From: JBCDGZ01 sp038750655
GTDB lineage: Bacteria; Bacteroidota; Bacteroidia; Chitinophagales; Saprospiraceae
DNA: 5,922 bases
Assembly (NCBI GenBank): GCA_038750655.1
Contig: JBCDGZ010000248.1
Location: forward strand, 1-5,922
Direction: 5' to 3'
In this document: piece after piece, positions 1 through 5,662 of the stretch
How the letters are laid out: every line of letters begins with the position of its first letter
Numbering within the stretch: position 1 is the stretch's first letter
Notes under the pieces: model-generated
What the model saw: only the letters and a program-made list of their open reading frames with translations
Told to the model about the DNA's origin: nothing
Databases searched by the model: none
Program-made: the position numbers and the translations under genes

Positions 1-811
1 CCGTGTCGCCTGCTCCGCTCACGTCCGCTACTTCTTTGGCATCGGTCGGATAGATGGCCGAGCTTTTTCCATCGTGAACATAAATACCGCGCTCCGATAA
101 GGTGATCATCACAGCCTGACCACTCAGCTGTTCAAAAATGTGTTGAGCCGCACGATCCAGATCGGGTAGGGTAGGCCCGATATGAAAGGGCAGCTGCTGC
201 CGGATTTCCTTCAGATTCGGCTTGAAAACGCCACAACCTCTATAGGTGAAGAAGTTATCTTTTTTAGGGTCGACTACCGTCTTCCAGGAACAGCGCGCCT
301 GCTCAGACCGATCCATGATATTTTCGATCAGGCTGGTGGTCAGAACGCCTTTATTATAGTCTTGTAGTAAGATGATATCTACGCCATTGGACAACTTCTG
401 GTCGAGTGCCGAAAGGAGCTGCTCGCTCACTTCATGGTTTAGCGGAAAGGTTTCTTCCCGATCTACGCGCATGAGCTGCTGTCCGCCGCTTACCAATCGG
501 GTTTTTACCGTAGTCGGGCGCTCGCTATCGCTGATGATGCAATCGATATCGATGCCGGATTTTTTGGCGAGGTCTCTACACAATTGGCCGTTTTCATCTT
601 CGCCGACCACGCCTGCCAGCAATGCCTGGGCACCGAGGGCTGTAACATTCAGTGCTACATTGGCTGCCCCGCCTAAGCGATTCTCCTCTCTGCCCAAATG
701 AACGACGGGTACCGGTGCTTCCGGACTTATTCGGTCTACACGCCCGTGTAAATACCGGTCTATCATCAAGTCCCCGACAATCAGGACCCGGAGATTGGAG
801 AAATCAAGCAT
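1..811 (-). CDS. rfaE1: D-glycero-beta-D-manno-heptose-7-phosphate kinase (PfkB/ribokinase family), 3' end cut by window
   Basis: Reverse-strand translation from the ATG at 811 gives 270 residues with no stop before the window edge. Visible motifs are an N-terminal VGDLMIDRY (12-20), the family-typical RISPEAPVPVV (27-37), the substrate-binding GGAANVALN (47-55), an RVDREE segment (115-120), QDYNKGVL (150-157), DPKK (181-184), KPN (197-199), and the C-terminal anion-hole/catalytic GAGDT (266-270) with the predicted base Asp269. This pattern is that of the HldE kinase domain, which phosphorylates D-glycero-D-manno-heptose-7-phosphate at O1 for LPS inner-core heptose synthesis in the cytoplasm. 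The PfkB family is certain; heptose specificity is inferred from the N-terminal signature. Because the end is missing, one cannot tell a kinase-only protein from a bifunctional HldE with a nucleotidyltransferase domain. It lies 60 nt downstream of ndk on the same strand, so co-transcription is plausible. No clear ribosome binding site was seen. Confidence 0.88.
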   Translation of the reverse strand, partial: MLDFSNLRVLIVGDLMIDRYLHGRVDRISPEAPVPVVHLGREENRLGGAANVALNVTALGAQALLAGVVGEDENGQLCRDLAKKSGIDIDCIISDSERPTTVKTRLVSGGQQLMRVDREETFPLNHEVSEQLLSALDQKLSNGVDIILLQDYNKGVLTTSLIENIMDRSEQARCSWKTVVDPKKDNFFTYRGCGVFKPNLKEIRQQLPFHIGPTLPDLDRAAQHIFEQLSGQAVMITLSERGIYVHDGKSSAIYPTDAKEVADVSGAGDT

Positions 812-871
812 ATACAATAATTGGACGGCTCGGCATCTAGTTTGAAAACGCCGGGCCACCCGAAAAAATGC

Positions 872-1291
872 TTAAAACATCTCGGTCACTGCAAAATGGA
901 ACGCACCTTCGATGGCTGCATTCTCATCGCTATCGCTACCGTGCACGGCGTTCTCGCCTACATTGGTGGCGTACTTGGCTCTGATGGTTCCTTCGGCTGC
1001 TTCGGCTGGGTTAGTCGCGCCAATGAGCGTTCTGAAGTCAGCTACGGCATTGTCTTTTTCGAGTATAGCAGCAACAATGGGGCCACTGCTCATGAATTCG
1101 ACCAGCTCGCCATAAAAAGGGCGCTCTTTGTGAACAGCGTAAAATTGCCCAGCCTTTTCGGCACTGAGCTTAGTAAATTTCATCGCTACGATGCGAAAGC
1201 CCGCCTCGTTGATTTGATGAAGAATAGCACCGATATGGCCGTTGCGTACGGCGTCGGGCTTGATCATGGTGAAAGTACGGTTACCCGCCAT
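872..1291 (-). CDS. ndk: Nucleoside diphosphate kinase
   Basis: A 139-residue protein of normal family length. NDK transfers the gamma phosphate of NTPs (usually ATP) to other (d)NDPs through a phosphohistidine, balancing cytoplasmic nucleotide pools. The classical residues are all present: Lys11 in TMIKPDAV, Tyr51, Arg87 and Thr93 in FRTLIGATNP, Arg104, Asn114, and the active-site His117 in NAVHGSDS. The ATG at 1291 was chosen because it begins MAGNRTFTMIKPD, the expected start. The frame stays open upstream to 1492, but that extension has no NDK similarity, would overlap the divergent phosphoesterase gene and would cover both promoters. A good Bacteroidota -7 box lies about 60 nt upstream (1353-1360). 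The kinase gene rfaE1 follows after 60 nt on the same strand. Confidence 0.97.
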   Translation of the reverse strand: MAGNRTFTMIKPDAVRNGHIGAILHQINEAGFRIVAMKFTKLSAEKAGQFYAVHKERPFYGELVEFMSSGPIVAAILEKDNAVADFRTLIGATNPAEAAEGTIRAKYATNVGENAVHGSDSDENAAIEGAFHFAVTEMF

Positions 1292-1352
1292 GGGATTATT
1301 TGATTTGGAGTCTGTAAAATGCGTTTTTGGCCTAGCTTGGCGAAAAGCGACG

Positions 1353-1360
1353 CAAAAGTA
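1353..1360 (-). promoter_or_regulatory. Candidate -7 box of the ndk promoter
   Basis: Read on the minus strand the sequence is TACTTTTG, an exact match to the Bacteroidota sigma-A -7 consensus TAnnTTTG. It would start ndk transcription roughly 50-60 nt before the ATG. No TTTG -33 box is visible at the usual distance (the region there is A-rich), so the assignment rests on one box plus its placement. Confidence 0.45.
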
Positions 1361-1367
1361 GGAATTT

Positions 1368-1399
1368 TTTGGCCTCCATGTCTTTTTTTCGGAACTTTG
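1368..1399 (+). promoter_or_regulatory. Candidate promoter of the nrnA-fkp operon
   Basis: A TTTG -33 box (1368-1371) and GAACTTTG (1392-1399), one mismatch from TAnnTTTG, are separated by 20 nt, which fits Bacteroidota promoter geometry. Transcription would begin only about 10-15 nt before the ATG at 1419, giving a very short leader without a Shine-Dalgarno sequence, as is common in this phylum. It overlaps no coding sequence and sits beside the divergent ndk -7 box. Confidence 0.5.
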
Positions 1400-1418
1400 C
1401 ACGCTCTCCGACCTGCCT

Positions 1419-2447
1419 ATGGCCTCAGAAATAAATGCCGTCAAGCAATTGCTGGCACAACCACGTGATATTGTCATCTTTTCGCACCGCAATCCGGATG
1501 GGGATGCTATCGGTTCGAGTTTGGGTCTTTATCATTACTTGCGCAGGGTCGGTCACGCCGTGCATATCATCGTTCCTTCCGATTATCCAGACTTCTTGTC
1601 TTGGCTGCCAGGGGTAGACCAGGTAGTGATCTTCGACGACGATACCCAGCGCGCCAAGCAGCTAGTCGATCGGGCTGGTATGTTCTTCTTGCTCGATTTT
1701 AATTCCCTGGAACGAATCGACAAGCTGGGTGAGTTGGTCATGGACGACAAGCGACCCCGCGTCATGATAGACCACCACCTCTATCCCGAACCGGTGGCCG
1801 ATTACATGTTCAGTGATCCGACGGCCAGCTCTACTTGCGAGATGGTCTACACCTTTATCAGTGAGCTGGGGCATGCCGGGCGCATCGATCCCACCATAGG
1901 CGATTGTCTCTATACGGGCATTATTACCGATACTGGCGGCTTTAAGTACGCTACTTCGCCCCGCCTTTTTCAGATTGCTTCCAAACTGCTGGAGGCCGGT
2001 ACTGACGACTATCGGGTACAGGATCAGATATGGAACAGCATGACCGAGAAGCAGCTGCGTTTGCTCGGCCATTGCCTGGCCAACAGGATGGAAGTGTATC
2101 CGGAATATCACACAGGTCTGATATATCTGACTAAGCAAGATTATGCAGATTTCGACATCAAGCGCGGAGACACTGAAGGCATCGTCAATTATCTGCTGCG
2201 CATGCCACAGATCATGATCGCTGCTTTTATTCACGAGCAACCCACCATCGTCAAGCTAAGCCTCAGATCTAAAGGCGATTTGGATGTTCAGCAAATCTGC
2301 AAAGAACATTTCAGAGGCGGTGGCCATAAGAATGCTGCAGGCGGTGCGAGTTTCAAACCACTCAATAGTACCATCCGCCGTTTCGTTGATCTGCTGCCCG
2401 ACTACAGCGAGCAAATTCGCTCCGCTTATCAAGAATTTAATAACTAA
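1419..2447 (+). CDS. nrnA: DHH/DHHA1 phosphoesterase, NrnA-type oligoribonuclease / pAp phosphatase
   Basis: A 342-residue cytoplasmic protein of typical NrnA length. The N-terminal DHH domain carries SHRNPDGDAIGSSLGL (22-37; His23, Asp27, Asp29), the metal-binding Asp93 in LLDFN, the name-giving DHH (118-120), and Asp171 in GIITDTGGF; together these would coordinate two metal ions, usually Mn2+. The C-terminal DHHA1 domain ends with the substrate-binding GGGHKNAAGG (300-309). Family members degrade 2-5 nt RNA fragments and dephosphorylate pAp; close relatives hydrolyse pApA or cyclic dinucleotides, so the exact substrate is inferred. The start codon gives a normal N-terminus with motif I about 20 residues in. 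It is followed after 9 nt by the FKBP gene, suggesting one operon, and is divergent from ndk. Confidence 0.9.
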   Translation: MASEINAVKQLLAQPRDIVIFSHRNPDGDAIGSSLGLYHYLRRVGHAVHIIVPSDYPDFLSWLPGVDQVVIFDDDTQRAKQLVDRAGMFFLLDFNSLERIDKLGELVMDDKRPRVMIDHHLYPEPVADYMFSDPTASSTCEMVYTFISELGHAGRIDPTIGDCLYTGIITDTGGFKYATSPRLFQIASKLLEAGTDDYRVQDQIWNSMTEKQLRLLGHCLANRMEVYPEYHTGLIYLTKQDYADFDIKRGDTEGIVNYLLRMPQIMIAAFIHEQPTIVKLSLRSKGDLDVQQICKEHFRGGGHKNAAGGASFKPLNSTIRRFVDLLPDYSEQIRSAYQEFNN

Positions 2448-2456
2448 TGCAATACC

Positions 2457-3353
2457 ATGCGTAAACTTTCAATAATCTCTGCCCTGGCAGCCTTAATCTT
2501 TATGGCCTGCGGTGAAGGTGGAGGAGAACAAACTACCCAAATAGGAACCAAGTATACCATCCATAAGCAAGGAGACGGCCCCAAGCTGAACACAGCAGAA
2601 TACGCCTACATACACCTAGATGCACGAGTCAGAGACAGCGTAGTCTTCACGACCCGCGAAGCCGGAGAGCCACAAGTGGCGCCCATCTTACCCGATTCTG
2701 TGCAGTCGCCCGATGTAGAGCCCATACTCGACATTATCCGCTATCTCTCTGTTGGCGATAGCATTACGACAGCTCTTTCTGTAGATTCTATCCCGCCACC
2801 ACAGCGTCCTCCTTTTCTGGAAGGTGAGGAGTTTCTCTACTACGACATCGCCGTTTACGAAAGTGTAGACGAGGAGACTTTCCAGGCTCGTCAGGCCGAA
2901 AAGCAGGCGGAAGCCATGGCCAAGTTCGAAGCCGTAAGAGCCCGCCAACCCGAAGTGCTCGATATGCTGGCCGCCAATCAGGCTGCCTATGTAGCGGGTA
3001 CACTCGAAAACGTCCAGACTACAGCCTCAGGCCTCCAATACGTCATACACGAAGAGGGCACCGGGCCACAACCGGAAGCCGGTCAGCTGGTAGCTGTGCA
3101 GTATGTAGGTGCGCTCAGTAGCGACGGTACGGTCTTCGATCAGTCCTTCACCGGTGGAGAGCCTATCCAGTTTCCGTTGGGCACAGGCCGGGTCATCCCC
3201 GGCTGGGACGAAGGTATCGCATTGCTCAAAGAAGGCTCCAAGGCAACTCTTATCATTCCTTCAGAGCTAGGTTATGGTGCAACAGGTAGCGGTGCTGCCA
3301 TTCCACCCGATGCCGAGCTGATGTTTTATGTGGAATTGGAAGAGGTGCGGTAG
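2457..3353 (+). CDS. FKBP-type peptidyl-prolyl cis-trans isomerase, predicted lipoprotein
   Basis: A 298-residue protein. The N-terminus MRKLSIISALAALIFMAC is a lipoprotein signal peptide with probable lipidated Cys18, followed by a Gly/Glu-rich linker. Residues about 30-137 look like a degenerate FKBP-like domain lacking the active-site aromatics. About 138-182 is a Glu/Gln/Ala-rich helix that may dimerise, as in FkpA. Residues 190-298 form a canonical FKBP domain with the pocket residues Tyr216, Phe227-Asp228, Phe239, Val246-Ile247, Trp250, Tyr273, Ile282 and Phe290. It should catalyse Xaa-Pro isomerisation during folding in the periplasm. In gliding flavobacteria an FKBP lipoprotein, GldI, is an equivalent type of protein, but orthology is not established here. 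It follows nrnA by 9 nt and is closed by a strong terminator at 3392. Confidence 0.93.
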   Translation: MRKLSIISALAALIFMACGEGGGEQTTQIGTKYTIHKQGDGPKLNTAEYAYIHLDARVRDSVVFTTREAGEPQVAPILPDSVQSPDVEPILDIIRYLSVGDSITTALSVDSIPPPQRPPFLEGEEFLYYDIAVYESVDEETFQARQAEKQAEAMAKFEAVRARQPEVLDMLAANQAAYVAGTLENVQTTASGLQYVIHEEGTGPQPEAGQLVAVQYVGALSSDGTVFDQSFTGGEPIQFPLGTGRVIPGWDEGIALLKEGSKATLIIPSELGYGATGSGAAIPPDAELMFYVELEEVR

Positions 3354-3391
3354 TGGCTTAGCTCTCAAGCTAGAAGACTACTTTATATGTT

Positions 3392-3429
3392 AATCGGGGC
3401 ATCTCGCATTTCGGCGAGATGCCCCGATT
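3392..3429. terminator. Strong hairpin, probably a bidirectional terminator
   Basis: A perfect 16-bp stem, AATCGGGGCATCTCGC (3392-3407) pairing with 3414-3429, closes a 6-nt loop (ATTTCG). On the plus strand it is followed by a short T-rich run (TTTGGTTT), fitting rho-independent termination of the FKBP gene 39 nt upstream. On the minus strand it lies 12 nt beyond the acetyltransferase stop, but the T-run there is poor. It sits exactly between two convergent genes. Confidence 0.85.
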
Positions 3430-3440
3430 TGGTTTACTCA

Positions 3441-4049
3441 TCATTTTGACTTCTCAAATGGAGCAGGGCGGCTCGTTTGATTCGTTTTACGCCTAACACA
3501 TTGATGTTGAATAGGCGTGAAGGTTTCATCAGATTTTAGTAGCGCATAAATATCTACACTTATAAATTGTCCATTCTTTACCTCACAGTCCCTCATTTTT
3601 CCTTCATACTTGAAGTTTAGCTTGGCCATTGCTCTTTTGCAGTTGTGATTATTGGTTTCGACAAAACCTTCGATTCTATGAAGTCTTAATTGGTCAAATC
3701 CGTACGCGCAGATCAGCGGCATTGCTTCTTGCATGATTCCTTTACCCCCAAAATCTGGAAGTAACCATAGGCCAATTTCAGCTTTCTGGTGGGCTTTTGA
3801 TATGCCGTTTAAGCCACCGGCGCCGTAAAACTCCTGACCATTGGTAGAGCATATCACCCACCAGCATTGTTCTGGGCTTGCATACCAGGTCATCTGCTCT
3901 TGAGTGGCTGCCAAGCTGTCGAAGCTGACTCCGTAGTGTTTGATGACGAGTGGATTTGAAAGTCCTTGATAAATGTGTTGAATGTCGGAGTTGACTATTG
4001 TTCTGAGTAGTAAGCGATCAGTTCGGATGCTCAATCTGTCATTACTCAT
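3441..4049 (-). CDS. GNAT-family N-acetyltransferase (RimJ/RimL type) with C-terminal extension
   Basis: A 202-residue protein. It begins with the RimJ/RimL-like RLSIRTDRLLLR (5-16). Motif A is EIGLWLLPDFGGKGIMQEA (91-109), whose GGKG loop should bind the acetyl-CoA pyrophosphate. Motif B, HRIEGFVETNNHNCKRAMAK (124-143), is followed by LNFKYEGKMRD, the usual GNAT end region. Family members acetylate alpha-amino groups of ribosomal proteins or small molecules; the substrate here is unknown. The fold appears complete by about residue 172, and the last 30 residues (Thr/Gln/Arg-rich) go beyond the usual 170-180. In another frame a tandem TGATGA stop (minus strand, 3531-3526) falls exactly at that point, so the tail may come from a small frameshift. 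The ATG at 4049 is well placed before the first strand. It lies 67 nt downstream of the DoxX-like gene. Confidence 0.88.
   Translation of the reverse strand: MSNDRLSIRTDRLLLRTIVNSDIQHIYQGLSNPLVIKHYGVSFDSLAATQEQMTWYASPEQCWWVICSTNGQEFYGAGGLNGISKAHQKAEIGLWLLPDFGGKGIMQEAMPLICAYGFDQLRLHRIEGFVETNNHNCKRAMAKLNFKYEGKMRDCEVKNGQFISVDIYALLKSDETFTPIQHQCVRRKTNQTSRPAPFEKSK
3489..3518. repeat. Imperfect inverted repeat inside the acetyltransferase tail
   Basis: The 7-bp arms ACGCCTA (3489-3495) and TAGGCGT (3512-3518) pair perfectly and enclose 16 nt that can form a short inner stem (ACA/TGT). It lies in the poorly conserved C-terminal extension, so it may be a remnant of a former 3' region or chance. No function is claimed. 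Confidence 0.3.
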
Positions 4050-4116
4050 AGGTGGTGTGTTATTTGAGGGCTACGAAAGTTTCCTGCTTTGAAATTTTCA
4101 CGAGCATATTCTGCTT

Positions 4117-4824
4117 CTAATGATTTTGGTTGTATTCTTTTAAGCACGCCTGAAGCGAGTTTCCATCTTGGTGTATGCAATTACAAAAAGTAATGCATTC
4201 AACATCTGAATCGGACGTGCATTGCGTAGTACAGTCGTTGTAGGTATTGCGTGGGAGTATATCGTAGAATATTTGAGTGTGAAGGATGACAAATAAAACT
4301 ACGGTAAATACAGCAGCAAAAAATTTCCATGGAAATCTGGTGCTTTGTTCTTTTTTTGTAGGGAGTGCTAATGCTGGCGTTTTTTGATTAATGGGGAATA
4401 TATTTCTGAATTTATGATAGTTCCAGCAGAGCAAATAGAGAACGGCAAGCGTCATTAGGGGTGATGTTATTTGCGAGCCGTCAAAGCGCACCGATATGGA
4501 AAGTATGCATATATTCAAAATAATCGGTAGATATATGAATGCGCCTAGCGTAACGGTTTTTGGGATAAGTAACAGTATAGCCGCCAATACCTGCATGATC
4601 CCAACGAAGGTATAGTAGTAGCCCGTATGGTAAAAGGCTTCTAAAAAATTGCCCATTGGATGGTTTACAGCCAATACGGTAAACCGCTCTCCGAGCACTT
4701 TTTGCATACCTGAAGGGATAAACCCAGCCGCAAGGGTTACCCGGCAGAATATCGAAAAGTAACTAAGCCATTTATTTCTTCGTGCACTGTGATGTGCCCG
4801 GTCAATTGCTTTTGTCAAATTCAT
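4117..4824 (-). CDS. DoxX-like inner-membrane protein with a fifth helix and a six-cysteine tail
   Basis: 235 residues from the ATG at 4824; a TTG seven codons upstream is a less likely start. A basic N-terminus (ARRNKW) precedes four hydrophobic segments at about 21-42, 71-88, 92-112 and 119-136. GFIPSGMQKVLGERF (34-48) and the four-helix arrangement resemble the DoxX/MauE-like superfamily of quinone- or redox-associated membrane proteins; the match is by eye and the function is unknown. A Lys-rich cytoplasmic linker (137-163) leads to a fifth helix (about 166-184), and then a tail with Cys198, Cys202, Cys210, Cys214, Cys216 and Cys227. The positive-inside rule places the tail in the periplasm, where disulfides could form. 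The fifth helix and cysteine tail are not part of ordinary four-helix DoxX proteins. It lies 97 nt downstream of the Pycsar-effector-like gene; no clear promoter was seen. Confidence 0.7.
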   Translation of the reverse strand: MNLTKAIDRAHHSARRNKWLSYFSIFCRVTLAAGFIPSGMQKVLGERFTVLAVNHPMGNFLEAFYHTGYYYTFVGIMQVLAAILLLIPKTVTLGAFIYLPIILNICILSISVRFDGSQITSPLMTLAVLYLLCWNYHKFRNIFPINQKTPALALPTKKEQSTRFPWKFFAAVFTVVLFVILHTQIFYDILPRNTYNDCTTQCTSDSDVECITFCNCIHQDGNSLQACLKEYNQNH

Positions 4825-4921
4825 ATTGCAACTAGTTGCTGGCAATTGGAGTGCCGATAATACCTACAGCAAGTTCTGCCCAGAGGAGAACAAAGACTGA
4901 AAGTAGTACCTATTATAATTG

Positions 4922-5527
4922 CTAAATCCCATTCGCAGTATTGTAGCCTATAGTGGAAACCAAGCCTATTAAAAAGACGACAACGGAAGCGATCAATAGT
5001 TTTTGCTTGATGTCAACGCTCCTACCCAGAAAGTACAGATCTTTCACCATCTCCTCATAGACCGTTTCTCCATTGGTCATAATCCTTTTGAATTCTGCCT
5101 GGAACTCAGGGAGTGATTGTTTGGCAAAATTGGCGGCATAGAGGCTTCCCTTGTACCCACTCCGCCTAAATTTTCTTCCCCAATATCGATGGGGTAGCAT
5201 ACTCAACAAAGCAAAAACCATAGAAATCATACTAAACCGGATCAGGATCTTTGAGCTTGTTGCGATGATAATTCTATTGGGCTCCGGAGCGACGTACATG
5301 GCACCCATCAGCAAGGAAATTAAAATGGAGTTGACCGTAAGTACAATACTCGCTTTGCTATCTACCATTTTTAACAGGTTATAATGGTTGCGAGAGAGTG
5401 TCCTAAACAGCGTTTGCACTCCTCTGGGGTCAAACATTTTTAGTTTGGCGCGCTCCTTGTCAAAACCGGGATCCACTGTTTTGTCTTTACCCTTCTTTTT
5501 GTGCTTTTTTTCTCCTTCTTCTTTCAT
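4922..5527 (-). CDS. Pycsar-effector-like transmembrane protein (PycTM / DUF5706 type)
   Basis: A 201-residue protein. A highly charged, Lys-rich N-terminus (1-30) is followed by RNHYNLLKMVDSKASIVLTV (46-65), which runs into hydrophobic helices at about 60-80 and 88-112. A soluble segment (113-162) then leads to KDLYFLGRSVDIKQKLL (162-178) and a third helix (about 178-197). The DSKASI..NSILIS helix start and the YxLGxxVxxKxxLL segment before the last helix are what I recall of the PF18967 family. Its characterised members are effectors of the Pycsar anti-phage system that damage the membrane on binding cCMP or cUMP. The family match is from recognition only. No pyrimidine cyclase gene lies in the window, so a defence role is an inference and a housekeeping role is possible. 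The ATG at 5527 is the natural start. The gene is AT-rich like its neighbours. Confidence 0.7.
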   Translation of the reverse strand: MKEEGEKKHKKKGKDKTVDPGFDKERAKLKMFDPRGVQTLFRTLSRNHYNLLKMVDSKASIVLTVNSILISLLMGAMYVAPEPNRIIIATSSKILIRFSMISMVFALLSMLPHRYWGRKFRRSGYKGSLYAANFAKQSLPEFQAEFKRIMTNGETVYEEMVKDLYFLGRSVDIKQKLLIASVVVFLIGLVSTIGYNTANGI

Positions 5528-5540
5528 TTTGGCATTTTTG

Positions 5541-5557
5541 TTTCTTTACCAAAGAAA
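5541..5557. repeat. Perfect A/T-rich palindrome upstream of the Pycsar-effector-like gene
   Basis: TTTCTTT and AAAGAAA flank the 3-nt spacer ACC, 14 nt before the start codon at 5527. It overlaps the candidate -7 box, so it could be an operator or a leader hairpin, but such low-complexity arms also arise by chance. Confidence 0.35.
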
Positions 5558-5582
5558 GGCATTTCTCTTTTATGACTTCAAA
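5550..5582 (-). promoter_or_regulatory. Candidate promoter of the Pycsar-effector-like gene
   Basis: On the minus strand a TTTG (5582-5579) is followed after 21 nt by TTTCTTTG (5557-5550), one mismatch from TAnnTTTG. This matches Bacteroidota promoter spacing and would give a leader of roughly 15 nt. A second possible -7 box, TCACTTTG (5586-5579), overlaps the first element, so the exact start is uncertain. Confidence 0.28.
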
Positions 5583-5662
5583 GTGATGTATCTTATAAGT
5601 GGTAAGTTCAGTCCTGTTGCTTTAAGAGGTGATTTGTATTAAAGCACTTGCTGGATGTCATT

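Noticed and set aside
372..701. Plus-strand frame opposite the heptose kinase
   Set aside because: Ser/Pro-rich composition typical of reverse readings; the minus strand encodes an unbroken PfkB kinase.
848..868. Small GC-rich hairpin (CGGG-CCA-CCCG) between ndk and the heptose kinase
   Set aside because: Only a 4-bp stem and, on the minus strand, the T-run precedes rather than follows it; not a convincing terminator.
821..1303. 160-residue plus-strand frame opposite ndk
   Set aside because: It is antisense to a clear NDK gene and has no recognisable domain; a shadow frame in GC-rich coding sequence.
1292..1492. N-terminal extension of the ndk frame up to 1492
   Set aside because: It lacks NDK similarity, overlaps the divergent nrnA start and covers both promoter boxes; the 139-residue form has normal family length.
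1662..2240. 192-residue minus-strand frame inside nrnA
   Set aside because: The plus strand carries all DHH/DHHA1 motifs; the reverse reading shows no domain or upstream signal.
3491..3512. Integron attC-like core (GCCTAAC ... GTTGAAT) in the acetyltransferase tail
   Set aside because: Both heptamers fit the loose RYYYAAC/GTTRRRY consensus, but only 8 nt separate them, there are no inner L/R boxes, and the site lies inside a coding frame; likely chance.
4825..4845. TTG start seven codons upstream of the DoxX-like ATG
   Set aside because: The ATG at 4824 gives a natural N-terminus before the basic segment; the extra residues add nothing recognisable.
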